Positions 1 to 8,314 are shown, numbered from the stretch's first letter. The stretch is DNA of 64,000 nt from Hyphomicrobiales bacterium (GCA_900469955.1 UBYX01000017.1:1-64000); one strand, 5' to 3'. A program made the numbers and translations. The notes: generated by a model from the letters alone, not told the origin.

Positions 1-728
1 GCCCAGGCCCAGTCGGACGGGGTCCAGATCCGGTCGCCCGCCTGCGGCGCAAATTCATGCGCCAGCTGGAAGCCTGGAATGTGACCTGCGAGCACACGAT
101 GTCCGTGAAGCGCAGCCTTCGGCGGTCCCGTCGTACCGGAGGTGAAGATCATCAGCGCCGGATCGTCAGGACCGGTCGCCGCAACTTCAAAAACCGGCGG
201 GTGCGCCGATAGCAGTTCGTCGAGCAAAACCAGTCCAGCCTGCGGCGCGACGTCCGACGTCACGACGACATGCTTCAGATCCGGCAGCCGTTCGCGCAGT
301 TCAGCGAGGCGCGAAAGGCCGAAGGCATTGGTGACGACCGCCGCCGTGCCGGATGCCTTCAGGCGGTATTCGAGAGCCTCGGCGCCGAAGAGCAGGGCAA
401 GCGGCAACGCGATCGCACCCATCTTGTAGATCGCAACATGTGCGATCACGGTCTCGAAGCTCTGCGGCAGGAGAAGCGCGACCCGGTCGCCGGCTTTCAG
501 GCCGAGCGAGATAAAGGCATTGGCAAGCGAGGCGGAACGCGCCGAAAGTTCGCCGTAGGTCAGAGAAAGATGCGCACCATCGGGGCTGAAATGCTGCAGG
601 CAAATGCGGCCCGGGTGTTTTGCGGCCCAGTCATCGCTGACCACCTCGCCCATGTTGAATCTGGGCGGGATGTCCCAGGCGAAATTGCGATAGATCTCCT
701 CATAGGAGGCGCCGACAGGCAGTTTCAT
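1..728 (-). CDS. AMP-dependent acyl-CoA synthetase, C-terminus cut by window edge
   Basis: This is the N-terminal 242 residues of an ANL-superfamily acyl-CoA or acyl-acid synthetase, which activates a carboxylic acid through an acyl-adenylate before transfer to CoA. The AMP/ATP-binding motif MIFTSGTTGPPKAALHGH is visible at about residues 204-221, and the earlier part has the family's typical spacing (LTYGELSARS, GDRVALLLPQ, YKMGAIALPL). The layout looks like the medium-chain acyl-CoA synthetase type, but the substrate cannot be read from this half. The start is an ATG at 726-728. The gene continues beyond base 1, so the C-terminal lid domain is not seen. Confidence 0.85.
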   Translation of the reverse strand, partial: MKLPVGASYEEIYRNFAWDIPPRFNMGEVVSDDWAAKHPGRICLQHFSPDGAHLSLTYGELSARSASLANAFISLGLKAGDRVALLLPQSFETVIAHVAIYKMGAIALPLALLFGAEALEYRLKASGTAAVVTNAFGLSRLAELRERLPDLKHVVVTSDVAPQAGLVLLDELLSAHPPVFEVAATGPDDPALMIFTSGTTGPPKAALHGHRVLAGHIPGFQLAHEFAPQAGDRIWTPSDWAW

Positions 729-938
729 GTGCAGTGCTTCTCATTTTGCTGCACCAGCTAACATCTTCGAAGTTTGAAATACAAGAGGGCCACAAGCGAC
801 CAGAGGCAGGCTTCACAGGCGAACAACGTCGCGCCACCTCGCCGGCAGACGCGAATGGAAAATCCCAGCCACCCAATCAGCACTTCAATCTTGCAAGACG
901 CTACAGCCTCGTGATAGAGCGCTTGCCACTACCGAAGT

Positions 939-1023
939 GCCCCGTTGGCGGAATTGGTAGACGCGCCTGACTCAAAATCAGGTTCCGAGAGGAGTGCTGG
1001 TTCGATTCCGGCACGGGGCACCA
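939..1023 (+). tRNA. tRNA-Leu (anticodon CAA)
   Basis: An 85-base cloverleaf with acceptor GCCCCGT pairing with ACGGGGC, the D-arm GCGGAATTGGTAGACGCGC, and anticodon stem CCTGA/TCAGG around loop CTCAAAA, giving anticodon CAA (reads UUG). It has the long variable arm of class II tRNAs, the T-loop TTCGATT and an encoded CCA at 1021-1023. Confidence 0.97.
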
Positions 1024-1185
1024 CTTTCCGGCGGATATCATTCGATCCGCCCTTGTAACTGCCACCATAAATCCTCCGCAAACTCACGAAAAAGTGCCGG
1101 ACGCGGGACATTTTGTCTCCTCCGCGGTCATTTACAGCGCGGTTGCATCTGCTCTAAGTGAGCCGATATCAGTAAGGAAAAATGC

Positions 1186-1701
1186 ATGGCGCTGACAGCT
1201 TCCACCCCCCGATCCCATGCCGGAATGGGCTATGCCATTGCCGTTACCTTGGGCATGGCGGCAACTGTCGGGGGCGCGCTCGCCTTCCAGTATATCGGCG
1301 GCTATATCCCCTGCGCGCTCTGCCTGTTGCAGCGCGATCCCTATTACTACGGCATTCCGGTCGGCATCCTCGGGATCGCCGCTTCCGCTGCCGGCCTTCC
1401 TGCCTGGATCACCCGCGCAACCCTCCTGGTCGTCGGCATCATGATGCTGGTCGGCGCCGGCATGGGGATCTATCACTCGGGCGTCGAATGGGCGTTCTGG
1501 GAGGGGCCTGCCAGTTGCGGCGGCGGGGCGGGCGTCACCACCAATGCAGGCAGCCTGCTCTCGGATCTGAACACCGTCCACGGCCCGTCCTGCACCGAAG
1601 CCGCACTTCGCGTGCTTGGCCTGTCATTCGCCGGCTGGAACGTCATTGCCAGCCTGATTCTGGCGGCGATCGCGTTTCTGGGTGCGAAAAAGGCCGCCTG
1701 A
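1186..1701 (+). CDS. Disulfide bond formation protein DsbB-like
   Basis: A 171-residue inner-membrane protein with four hydrophobic segments and the periplasmic redox cysteines expected of DsbB. The first pair is CALC at residues 43-46, next to QRDP. The second pair is C111 and C136 in the large loop between the third and fourth helices. DsbB reoxidises DsbA and passes electrons to quinone. Length and topology match the short alphaproteobacterial form. The ATG at 1186 follows AAGGAAAAATGC. The gene stands alone after tRNA-Leu, and its stop codon forms the loop of a hairpin. Confidence 0.88.
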   Translation: MALTASTPRSHAGMGYAIAVTLGMAATVGGALAFQYIGGYIPCALCLLQRDPYYYGIPVGILGIAASAAGLPAWITRATLLVVGIMMLVGAGMGIYHSGVEWAFWEGPASCGGGAGVTTNAGSLLSDLNTVHGPSCTEAALRVLGLSFAGWNVIASLILAAIAFLGAKKAA

Positions 1702-1710
1702 GGCGGCCTT
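1690..1710. terminator. Hairpin across the dsbB stop codon, possible bidirectional terminator
   Basis: AAGGCCGCC and GGCGGCCTT form a perfect 9-bp inverted repeat, and the TGA stop of dsbB is the 3-base loop. It lies between convergent dsbB and the HNH gene and is A-rich on one side and followed by TT on the other. The very small loop makes the real fold slightly shorter. Confidence 0.5.
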
Positions 1711-1721
1711 GAAGACTAAGA

Positions 1722-2279
1722 TCAGGGCTGCAGTTCCGTATCCCAGTAGAGATAGTCCATCCAGCTTTCGTGCAGGTAGTTCGGCGGGAAAAGCCTGCCG
1801 TTGTTGTGCAGATCCTGTACCGTCGGCTGATAGGGCTTCTGATGCGGGAACATGCCGGCTTGCTTCGGCAGCTTGCTGCCCTTCCTGAGATTGCAGGGAG
1901 AACACGCGGCCACGACATTTTCCCAGGTCGTCTCCCCGCCGTGGGCACGGGGGACGACATGGTCGAACGTCAGGTCGTCGTTTTCACCGCAATACTGGCA
2001 CTCGAACTTGTCGCGCAGGAAGACGTTGAACCGGGTGAAGGCAGGGTTGCGGGTCGGCTGAATATAAGTCTTCAGGCTGACGACGCTCGGCAATTTCATG
2101 GAGAAGCTTGGAGAGCAGACCGAATGGTCGTATTCGGCGATGATATTGACCCGGTCGAGGAAAACCGCCTTGATCGCGTCCTGCCAGGACCACAGCGACA
2201 AGGGATAATAACTCAGCGGCCGGTAGTCAGCGTTCAAGACGAGCGCCGGCAGGGCCTGCGGGGAGACTGCAATCGTCAA
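1722..2279 (-). CDS. HNH endonuclease family protein
   Basis: A 185-residue protein with a clear HNH/zinc-finger nuclease domain: Cys94-x2-Cys97, the Asp106-His107 pair in FDHVVPRAHGG, Asn121, and Cys126-x2-Cys129. These give the metal site and two structural zinc pairs of the HNH family widespread in alphaproteobacteria. The preceding 90 residues have the ALVLNADYRPLSYYPLSLWSW lead-in typical of this subfamily. The start is TTG at 2277-2279, supported by AGGAG six bases upstream. It is not next to methylases or phage genes, so a restriction role is not indicated and the cellular function is unknown. Confidence 0.85.
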   Translation of the reverse strand: MTIAVSPQALPALVLNADYRPLSYYPLSLWSWQDAIKAVFLDRVNIIAEYDHSVCSPSFSMKLPSVVSLKTYIQPTRNPAFTRFNVFLRDKFECQYCGENDDLTFDHVVPRAHGGETTWENVVAACSPCNLRKGSKLPKQAGMFPHQKPYQPTVQDLHNNGRLFPPNYLHESWMDYLYWDTELQP

Positions 2280-2380
2280 GTGACGCTCCTACCCGATTCG
2301 GCATCTGTACTTTCTATATTAGGTCCGTTGTTACAGGATTGTGAAGCCCAATAAATGCGGCGAGATACTTTGCCCCAGCT

Positions 2381-3022
2381 TCAGGCAAGCGGCGTGACCT
2401 CGCGACGCATCCGGGCGGCATAATAGGCCCAGAAAAGCCTTGCCGCGACGGATCGCCACGGCCGCCAGACTTCCGCCATCGCCGCGAGATTTTTTGCCTG
2501 AGGCCGCGCCTCCAGCCCCAGGGCATGCCCAACCGCCGCCTGCAGCGCCACGTCGCCGGACGGAAAGATATCCGAATGCCCGCCGCAGAACATCAGATAG
2601 ACCTCTGCGGTCCATGGACCGATGCCTGGAAGCGCGGTCATCGTTCGGATGGCCTCGGTCGTTTCCAGCTCGCAGATCGAGTCCAGATCAAAGCGCCCTT
2701 GCGAAATTGCCGTGGACAGATTGAGAAGCGTCGCTGCCTTCGCCCGCGAGAGGCCGAATGTGGCGACGGCGGCCGGATCGAGCGCCGCATAGCCCGCGGC
2801 GGTGACCGGCCCGACGGCGGTGATTCGCCGCCAGATCGCCTCCGCGCTCGCCCGCGAGACCATCTGGGACACGATGATCGAGGCGAGGCTGGCGAAACCC
2901 GGGTCGTTGAGCCTGAGCGGTAGCGGCCCGGCGGCTTCGGCAATTGCCACGAGCCGCGGGTCGAGCTCGACCAGCGTCTCCAGACCCGCCTCGATATCCG
3001 AGTGGCCGCGGATGATCCGCAC
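2381..3022 (-). CDS. DNA-3-methyladenine glycosylase II (AlkA-type)
   Basis: A base-excision repair glycosylase of the helix-hairpin-helix GPD superfamily that removes alkylated bases from DNA. The motif LPGIGPWTAEVY (about residues 131-142) is followed by DIFPSGDVAL, which places the catalytic Asp near residue 157. At 213 residues it is the short form without the AlkA N-terminal domain. I chose the GTG at 3020-3022 because GGGAGG lies six bases upstream. A frame-extending TTG at 3049 has no such site and would crowd the divergent gluQ gene. Confidence 0.85.
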   Translation of the reverse strand: MRIIRGHSDIEAGLETLVELDPRLVAIAEAAGPLPLRLNDPGFASLASIIVSQMVSRASAEAIWRRITAVGPVTAAGYAALDPAAVATFGLSRAKAATLLNLSTAISQGRFDLDSICELETTEAIRTMTALPGIGPWTAEVYLMFCGGHSDIFPSGDVALQAAVGHALGLEARPQAKNLAAMAEVWRPWRSVAARLFWAYYAARMRREVTPLA

Positions 3023-3069
3023 GACCTGCCTCCCATGGCTGTTTCGCAAAAAGCATGGCAGAAGAAATC

Positions 3070-3951
3070 ATGTCCGCCTTCTTCTCTGATAAACCGGTCT
3101 ATCGGTTCGCGCCAAGCCCGAACGGGCTGCTCCATCTCGGCCACGCGCTCTCCGCCCTCCTGAACCACGACATGGCACGGGTGACGAATGGGCGGTTTCT
3201 GCTGCGCATAGAAGATATCGATCTCGCCCGCTGCACGCCGGAATTCGAGCAGTCGATCTACCGCGACCTTGCCTGGCTGGGGCTCGACTGGGAAAGACCG
3301 GTGCGGCGGCAATCGGAGCATTTCGGTACCTATCACGCCGCACTGGACCGGCTGACGGAGATGGGGCTCGTCTATCCCGCCTTCATGACCCGCGGCGACG
3401 TGAAGGCGGCGGTGGCGGCCTATGAGGCAGACGGAAATGTCTGGCCGCGGGATCCGGACGGCTCGCCGATCTATCCCGAGGACGATCGGCATCGAAGCGA
3501 GACCGAACGGCGGCAGCTGATCGCCAGAGGCTTGCGGCACGCCCACCGGCTGGACATGCGCAAAGCCCTTGGCCTTGTTGGCGATCCCTTGGCCTGGACT
3601 GAAACCGGCGACGGCGCACGCGGGCAGATTCCCGCCGATCCGGCTGCCTGGGGCGATGTCATCCTGTCCCGTTCGGATGCGCCGTCGAGTTATCATCTTT
3701 CGGTGACGGTGGACGATGCCGCACAAGGGGTGACGCATGTGGTGCGGGGGCTGGATCTCTTCGAGGCGACCGCGGTGCACCGGCTGCTGCAGGAACTCTT
3801 GGAGTTGCCCGAACCGCTCTACCATCACCATCGGCTCGTCTTGGGCAAGGACGGCAGGAAGCTGGCGAAAAGCGAGGGATCAACGGGACTTGCGGCCCTT
3901 CGCGACCAAGGCCTCCTGCCCGGCGACATCCGTCGGCTGGTGGGCCTTTGA
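3070..3951 (+). CDS. gluQ: Glutamyl-Q tRNA(Asp) synthetase
   Basis: A class I aminoacyl-tRNA synthetase paralogue (293 residues) lacking an anticodon-binding domain. It attaches glutamate to queuosine at position 34 of tRNA-Asp. The HIGH-type motif appears as PNGLLHLGHA near the N-terminus and the KMSKS-type loop as KLAKS near the C-terminus. The cysteine ligands of the E. coli zinc site are not present: AFMTR stands where CTCTR is expected. An ATG at 3055 would add five residues, but the ATG at 3070 has the better AGAAG upstream. The 3' end overlaps the convergent yihY gene by 72 bases. Confidence 0.88.
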   Translation: MSAFFSDKPVYRFAPSPNGLLHLGHALSALLNHDMARVTNGRFLLRIEDIDLARCTPEFEQSIYRDLAWLGLDWERPVRRQSEHFGTYHAALDRLTEMGLVYPAFMTRGDVKAAVAAYEADGNVWPRDPDGSPIYPEDDRHRSETERRQLIARGLRHAHRLDMRKALGLVGDPLAWTETGDGARGQIPADPAAWGDVILSRSDAPSSYHLSVTVDDAAQGVTHVVRGLDLFEATAVHRLLQELLELPEPLYHHHRLVLGKDGRKLAKSEGSTGLAALRDQGLLPGDIRRLVGL

Positions 3952-4857
3952 GGCCTCTTCCTCCTCGCGCCGGCGCCGCTCTTTCTGAACCCGCGACACC
4001 ACCGAATAGACCCGGTACTTCATCAGTGCAGCGTTGAGTTCGGCGCCCAGCATGAAGATCACCGCCACCATATAGAGAAAGACCAGCACGATCATGATCG
4101 ACGCCAGCCCCGCATAGGTCGCGGCGTAGTTGGCAAAGGTCGAGAGATAGGCGGCGAAACCCAGACCGAAGCCGGTCCAGAGGACGATCGTCAGCGTGAC
4201 GCCCGGCAGGACGTCGACGATGCGCCGGTCCCCGGCAGGCAACCATTTATGCGAGAGCAGGAGCCCGCTCATCAGCACCAGCGCGGTGCCGTAAAGACCC
4301 CAATTAGCGGCCGTCGTCAAATCGCTGATCAGCCAGGGGAATCGCGTCTCGGCAAAGCGCATCGCGACCGGAACGGCGACGAGTACGATGCTGATCAGGG
4401 CAAAGATGACGACCGCGACGATCACATAACCAAGGCTCGCGAGCCGTGTCACATACCATGCCCGCGTTTCGGACACCCGGTAGGCACGATTGAGGGAAAT
4501 ACGCAGCGCCTCCACCCCGTTGGAGGCGAAGTAGGCTGCCGCCAATACGGAAACCGTAAGCAGCCCGCCCCGCGGCATGGTGAGAACACGCTGGATTTCC
4601 GAGGCGATCGGCGCGGCGATATCCGCCGGCCAGGTATCGAACAGAAGGTGGATCGCCGTATCGGAAAAGCCGCCGGCACCGAGAAAACCCGCAAGAGCGG
4701 TGCCGAAGATCAGGAAGGGAAAGAGCGCCAGCAGACCCGAGAGCGCCACATGACTTGCCATCGCCCAACCATCATCCTCGTTGAAGTGACAATAGGCGTC
4801 CCAAAGTACCTTGTAGGCCAGCCTGTACCACCGGAAGGGGCGGTTTTCCTCGGACAA
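3880..4857 (-). CDS. YihY/BrkB family inner-membrane protein
   Basis: A 325-residue polytopic membrane protein of the YihY/UPF0761 (BrkB-like) family. Six hydrophobic segments run from about residue 35 to residue 275, with the conserved WAMASHVALSGLLALFPFLI near the start. The C-terminus is a charged tail rich in Arg, Lys and Glu (KERRRREEEEASK). Older names such as ribonuclease BN are not supported, and the molecular role is unknown. The start is assigned to TTG at 4855-4857, with GGAG six bases upstream. The frame stays open well beyond it, antisense to the SDR gene. The last 24 codons overlap gluQ in the opposite direction. Confidence 0.78.
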   Translation of the reverse strand: MSEENRPFRWYRLAYKVLWDAYCHFNEDDGWAMASHVALSGLLALFPFLIFGTALAGFLGAGGFSDTAIHLLFDTWPADIAAPIASEIQRVLTMPRGGLLTVSVLAAAYFASNGVEALRISLNRAYRVSETRAWYVTRLASLGYVIVAVVIFALISIVLVAVPVAMRFAETRFPWLISDLTTAANWGLYGTALVLMSGLLLSHKWLPAGDRRIVDVLPGVTLTIVLWTGFGLGFAAYLSTFANYAATYAGLASIMIVLVFLYMVAVIFMLGAELNAALMKYRVYSVVSRVQKERRRREEEEASKAHQPTDVAGQEALVAKGRKSR

Positions 4858-4926
4858 TGGCAACTCCGTTGTGACTTGGTGCGAAATATGGGAGGAACCC
4901 TTCCTGTTGTACAGGGACGAGATCAC

Positions 4927-5760
4927 ATGAATGGAAAAAGAACGATCATCATCACCGGCTGTTCCTCCGGTATCGGCGCGCACTGCGCCCGCGCCCTGAA
5001 AGCAGATGGCTGGAGAGTTTTCGCGACTGTACGCAAGCAAGCCGATCTTGCCGCGCTCGAGGCCGAGGGCATCGAAGCATTGGTAATGGACTATACGAAG
5101 CCCGAAACCATCGCCGCTCTGGTCCAGACCGTGCAGGAACGCACCGGTGGCCGGATCGACGCCCTGTTCAACAACGGCGCCTATGGACAGCCGGGAGCCG
5201 TGGAGGACCTTTCCACCGACGTGCTGCGCGAACAGTTCGAGACCAACTTCTTCGGCTGGCACGAATTGACTCGGCTCCTGATCCCGATCATGCGCGCTCA
5301 GGGGCATGGCCGCATCGTCAACTGCTCCTCCATCCTCGGATTGCTGCCGTACCGCTATCGCGGCGCCTATACGGCCTCCAAATATGCCATCGAAGGTTTG
5401 ACGATCACCCTGCGGATGGAGCTGCAGGGCAGCGGGATCGAAGTGAGCCTTATCGAACCCGGGCCGATCACCTCGCGCTTCACCGCCAACGCGCTGATCA
5501 AATTCAACGAACATATCGATCAGCAGGGGTCGGTCCATGCGGAGCAATACAAGCGCCAGCTCAAACGTCTGGACGGAAGGGGGCAGATCAGCCGTCACAA
5601 GCTGGGTCCGGAAGCGGTCTATCAAGTCCTGGCGCATGCCTTGACCGCACCTCGTCCCCGACCGCATTATCTGGTAACGAAGCCCGCCAAGCAGGGCGCC
5701 TTCCTGAAAAGAATACTGCCGGCCGCGCTTTTCTATAAGCTCATGCGCCGGCTCGACTGA
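4927..5760 (+). CDS. Short-chain dehydrogenase/reductase (SDR)
   Basis: A 277-residue classical SDR with the cofactor motif TGCSSGIG at residues 10-17, NNG at 82-84 (the NNAG position), Ser134/135, and the catalytic YxxxK as Tyr148 and Lys152. The alphaproteobacterial genes most like it are annotated simply as SDR oxidoreductases. A C-terminal extension (HYLVTKPAKQG onward) resembles the group acting on lipid-like or retinol-like substrates, but the substrate cannot be assigned. The ATG follows AGGGACGAGATCAC. It begins a plus-strand run that continues through the rhomboid gene. Confidence 0.88.
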   Translation: MNGKRTIIITGCSSGIGAHCARALKADGWRVFATVRKQADLAALEAEGIEALVMDYTKPETIAALVQTVQERTGGRIDALFNNGAYGQPGAVEDLSTDVLREQFETNFFGWHELTRLLIPIMRAQGHGRIVNCSSILGLLPYRYRGAYTASKYAIEGLTITLRMELQGSGIEVSLIEPGPITSRFTANALIKFNEHIDQQGSVHAEQYKRQLKRLDGRGQISRHKLGPEAVYQVLAHALTAPRPRPHYLVTKPAKQGAFLKRILPAALFYKLMRRLD

Positions 5761-5777
5761 ACGAAAGCAATCGGAAA

Positions 5778-5981
5778 ATGTCCAGTTTCACTACTCTGCT
5801 TACCCTGATCGTCATGGGGCTCGTCGTGCTCGTCCTGATCCGCGGGCTGTTCAACATGCTGAAGGGGACGGATGCCAACAAATCCAACAAGCTGATGCAG
5901 TTGCGCGTCCTCTTGCAGGCAGTCGCGATCCTTCTCATCATGCTCACGCTCTGGATCACCGGCGGCGGACGCCCGAGCTGA
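5778..5981 (+). CDS. HIG1-domain twin transmembrane protein
   Basis: A 67-residue protein with two hydrophobic helices (about residues 6-28 and 43-61) joined by a basic, polar loop MLKGTDANKSNKLMQLR. This is the hairpin layout of the HIG1/Rcf1 family. Mitochondrial relatives bind cytochrome oxidase supercomplexes. A respiratory role here is an inference. It starts 17 bases after the SDR stop and lies 21 bases before the cobalamin adenosyltransferase, so it is probably co-transcribed with them. Confidence 0.8.
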   Translation: MSSFTTLLTLIVMGLVVLVLIRGLFNMLKGTDANKSNKLMQLRVLLQAVAILLIMLTLWITGGGRPS

Positions 5982-6002
5982 TTCCTGCGAACCGAGGGAC
6001 GG

Positions 6003-6575
6003 ATGGTAAAGCTCAACAAGATTTACACCCGCACCGGCGACAAGGGCACCACCGCCCTGGTCTCGGGTCCACGGCGGGAAAAATACGATCTGAGGGTGGA
6101 AGCCTACGGCACGGTCGACGAGACGAATTCCACTATCGGAACGGCGCGGCTCCACACTTCGGACCTGCCGGAACTGGATGCGATGCTCTTCCGCATTCAG
6201 AACGACCTGTTCGACCTCGGCGCCGATCTAGCGACCCCCGACACGGGGGAAAAGCTGGATTACGAGCCGTTGCGCATCATCGAAGCCCAGGCGACTCGGC
6301 TTGAGAATGAGATCGACGCGCTGAACGCCCACATCGCCCCCCTCACCTCCTTCGTTTTGCCGGGCGGATCCTCCGCCGCCACCCATCTGCACCTTGCTCG
6401 TACCGTGGCGCGCCGCGCGGAGCGGCTGATGGTCGAGCTTTCCCGGCAGGAAACGGTTGGAACCGCGGCCCTGAAATACATCAACCGGCTTTCCGATTTC
6501 CTGTTCGTGGCGGCGCGCTCAGCCAACGACGGCGGCAAATCCGACGTGCTTTGGGTTCCGGGAAAAAACCGGTAG
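6003..6575 (+). CDS. Cob(I)alamin adenosyltransferase, PduO type
   Basis: Transfers the adenosyl group of ATP to Co(I) corrinoid, making adenosylcobalamin. The 190-residue protein carries the PduO/MMAB signature: N-terminal YTRTGDKGTTAL for ATP binding, EAYGTVDETNS, and the C-terminal RRAERLMVEL and YINRLSDFLFVAAR helices. Its length is typical of the single-domain form. It lies in the plus-strand run with the HIG1 and rhomboid genes. The cobaltochelatase genes cobS and cobT lie about 28 kb away in the same window, consistent with de novo B12 synthesis. Confidence 0.93.
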   Translation: MVKLNKIYTRTGDKGTTALVSGPRREKYDLRVEAYGTVDETNSTIGTARLHTSDLPELDAMLFRIQNDLFDLGADLATPDTGEKLDYEPLRIIEAQATRLENEIDALNAHIAPLTSFVLPGGSSAATHLHLARTVARRAERLMVELSRQETVGTAALKYINRLSDFLFVAARSANDGGKSDVLWVPGKNR

Positions 6576-6602
6576 AACGGTAGCGGGGTAGGAGGGTCAC
6601 CA

Positions 6603-7367
6603 ATGTTCATCCCGCTGCACGACGCCGTCGAACTCAAATATATCCGCGTCCAATACGTCACGATCGGCCTCATCGCTCTCGACGTTCTGGTCTGGTTGTT
6701 CACCGCGCTCACAAGCCCGGATGTCGCGGAGCACACTTCCCTCGGCCTCGGCTTCATTCCGGCCGTGATCTTCGGCTACGCCGTGCTCGACCCCTCGCTC
6801 GCCATCGTGCCGGATGATGCGACCTTCATCACCTACTCCTTCCTGCACCTCGACTTCTGGCACCTCGCCTCCAACATGCTGTTCCTCTGGGTGTTCGGCG
6901 ACAATGTCGAGGATGCGCTGGGGCACATCAAATTCCTGATCTTCTACCTGATCTGCGCCGCGGCCGGTGCCGCGCTTCACGGATTGGTCGGACCTTCCTC
7001 GGAAGGTCCTCTGATCGGCGCTTCCGGTGCGATTTCCGGCGTCGTCGCAGCCTATTTTCTCCTGCACCCGCGGGTGCGGGTCTGGGTGCTGGTGCTCTTC
7101 CGTATTCCGCTGCCGCTGCCCGCCTTCATCCCGCTGACGCTCTGGATCGTTCAGCAATTCGCCATGCTGGCACTCGATCTCGACGGCATGGTCTCCTGGG
7201 GCGCCCATGTCGGCGGGATCGTCGCCGGGGGCATTCTGGTCATTTTCATGCGCCGCAAGGGCGTGCCGCTCTTCGACCGCACCATCGTAACGCCGAAAGC
7301 CGTGCGGACCCAACCTGCCGCCAACGCCGCAATTGCCGTGGCCGAACCCGGCAGCAACCCGCGCTGA
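6603..7367 (+). CDS. Rhomboid family intramembrane serine protease
   Basis: A 254-residue multi-pass protein with a complete rhomboid catalytic set. HLASN sits at residues 87-91 (oxyanion and structural His/Asn), the catalytic serine 141 lies in GASGA, and His202 lies in WGAHVGG. Six to seven membrane segments are visible, and the C-terminal tail is polar. It cleaves substrates within the membrane, but no substrate can be named. The ATG at 6603 follows GGAGGGTCACC, a strong ribosome-binding site, 27 bases after the preceding stop. Confidence 0.92.
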   Translation: MFIPLHDAVELKYIRVQYVTIGLIALDVLVWLFTALTSPDVAEHTSLGLGFIPAVIFGYAVLDPSLAIVPDDATFITYSFLHLDFWHLASNMLFLWVFGDNVEDALGHIKFLIFYLICAAAGAALHGLVGPSSEGPLIGASGAISGVVAAYFLLHPRVRVWVLVLFRIPLPLPAFIPLTLWIVQQFAMLALDLDGMVSWGAHVGGIVAGGILVIFMRRKGVPLFDRTIVTPKAVRTQPAANAAIAVAEPGSNPR

Positions 7368-7375
7368 GGGTGGGA

Positions 7376-7404
7376 CTTGACATTGACGTGCACGTAAACG
7401 TAAT
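7376..7404 (+). promoter_or_regulatory. etfBA promoter with palindromic operator in the spacer
   Basis: CTTGAC at 7376-7381 and CGTAAT at 7399-7404 are 17 bases apart. The spacer holds ACGTGCACGT (7386-7395), a perfect palindrome extended by TT and AA on the outer flanks. An operator between -35 and -10 built of ACGT steps is typical of MerR-family regulators such as LiuR, which controls branched-chain amino acid and fatty-acid catabolism including ETF genes. The regulator assignment is inference. Confidence 0.45.
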
Positions 7405-7543
7405 TTTCGCCGCGCAAAAACACTGCGGATGGCGAGACGACGTTGTATTCGAGAAAAAAATGCGTATCGATGTCGCCCACTGACAAATGAGGGAACGGCA
7501 AATGTCGCAATTTGCCGGTGAAGACAAGTCGAGGAAGGACCCC

Positions 7544-8290
7544 ATGAAGATCCTGGTGCCTGTTAAGCGAGTGGTTGATTACAACGTGAAGATTCGGGTC
7601 AAGCCGGATGGCACGGGTGTCGAGCTTGCGAATGTGAAGATGTCGATGAACCCGTTCGACGAGATTTCCGTCGAAGAAGCTCTGCGTCTGAAGGAAGCGG
7701 GCAAGGCCGAGGAAGTGGTGGTCGTGTCGATCGGACCGGCCAAGGCGGAAGAAACGCTCAGGACCGCGCTTGCCATGGGCGCCGACCGGGCAATCCTGGT
7801 CGAGACGGATGACGTGGTGGAACCGCTCGCCGTCGCCAAGATCCTCAAGGGTATCGCAGACGCCGAGCAGCCCGGACTGATCATCGTCGGCAAGCAGGCG
7901 ATCGACGACGACAGCAACCAGACCGGCCAGATGCTCGCCGCCCTTCTCGGCACCGCCCAGGCAACCTTCGCCTCGAAGATCGAGATCGGCGACAGCAAGG
8001 CGACCGTCACCCGTGAAGTCGATGGCGGCCTGCAGACGATCGAGGTCAAGCTGCCGGCGGTCGTCACCACCGATCTGCGGTTGAACGAGCCGCGCTACGC
8101 TTCGCTGCCGAACATCATGAAGGCGAAGAAGAAGCCGCTCGACAAGAAGACTCCTGCCGATTTCGGCGTCGACACCGCGCCGCGCCTGAAGGTGCTGAAG
8201 ACGGAAGAACCGGGCGGCCGCAAGGCGGGCATCAAGGTGAAGTCGGTCGAGGAGCTGGTCGCCAGCCTCAAGACCGCCGGCGTGCTCTAA
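7544..8290 (+). CDS. etfB: Electron transfer flavoprotein subunit beta
   Basis: The small subunit of ETF, which holds AMP and collects electrons from acyl-CoA dehydrogenases. ETF passes them to ETF:ubiquinone oxidoreductase. The 248-residue sequence begins [20 protein letters not shown] and contains the family stretch [20 protein letters not shown] and the recognition-loop region [17 protein letters not shown]. The ATG at 7544 is preceded by GAGGAAGGA. Upstream in-frame ATGs at 7487 and 7502 give no conserved sequence. It forms an operon with etfA 24 bases downstream, probably expressed from the promoter near 7376. Confidence 0.97.
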   Translation: MKILVPVKRVVDYNVKIRVKPDGTGVELANVKMSMNPFDEISVEEALRLKEAGKAEEVVVVSIGPAKAEETLRTALAMGADRAILVETDDVVEPLAVAKILKGIADAEQPGLIIVGKQAIDDDSNQTGQMLAALLGTAQATFASKIEIGDSKATVTREVDGGLQTIEVKLPAVVTTDLRLNEPRYASLPNIMKAKKKPLDKKTPADFGVDTAPRLKVLKTEEPGGRKAGIKVKSVEELVASLKTAGVL

Positions 8291-8314
8291 GCGTAGGACA
8301 AGGATTTTACGACA

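Noticed and set aside
4858..5667. Upstream extension of the YihY reading frame
   Set aside because: It is antisense to the SDR gene with its complete catalytic motifs; the TTG at 4855-4857 has a proper ribosome-binding site.
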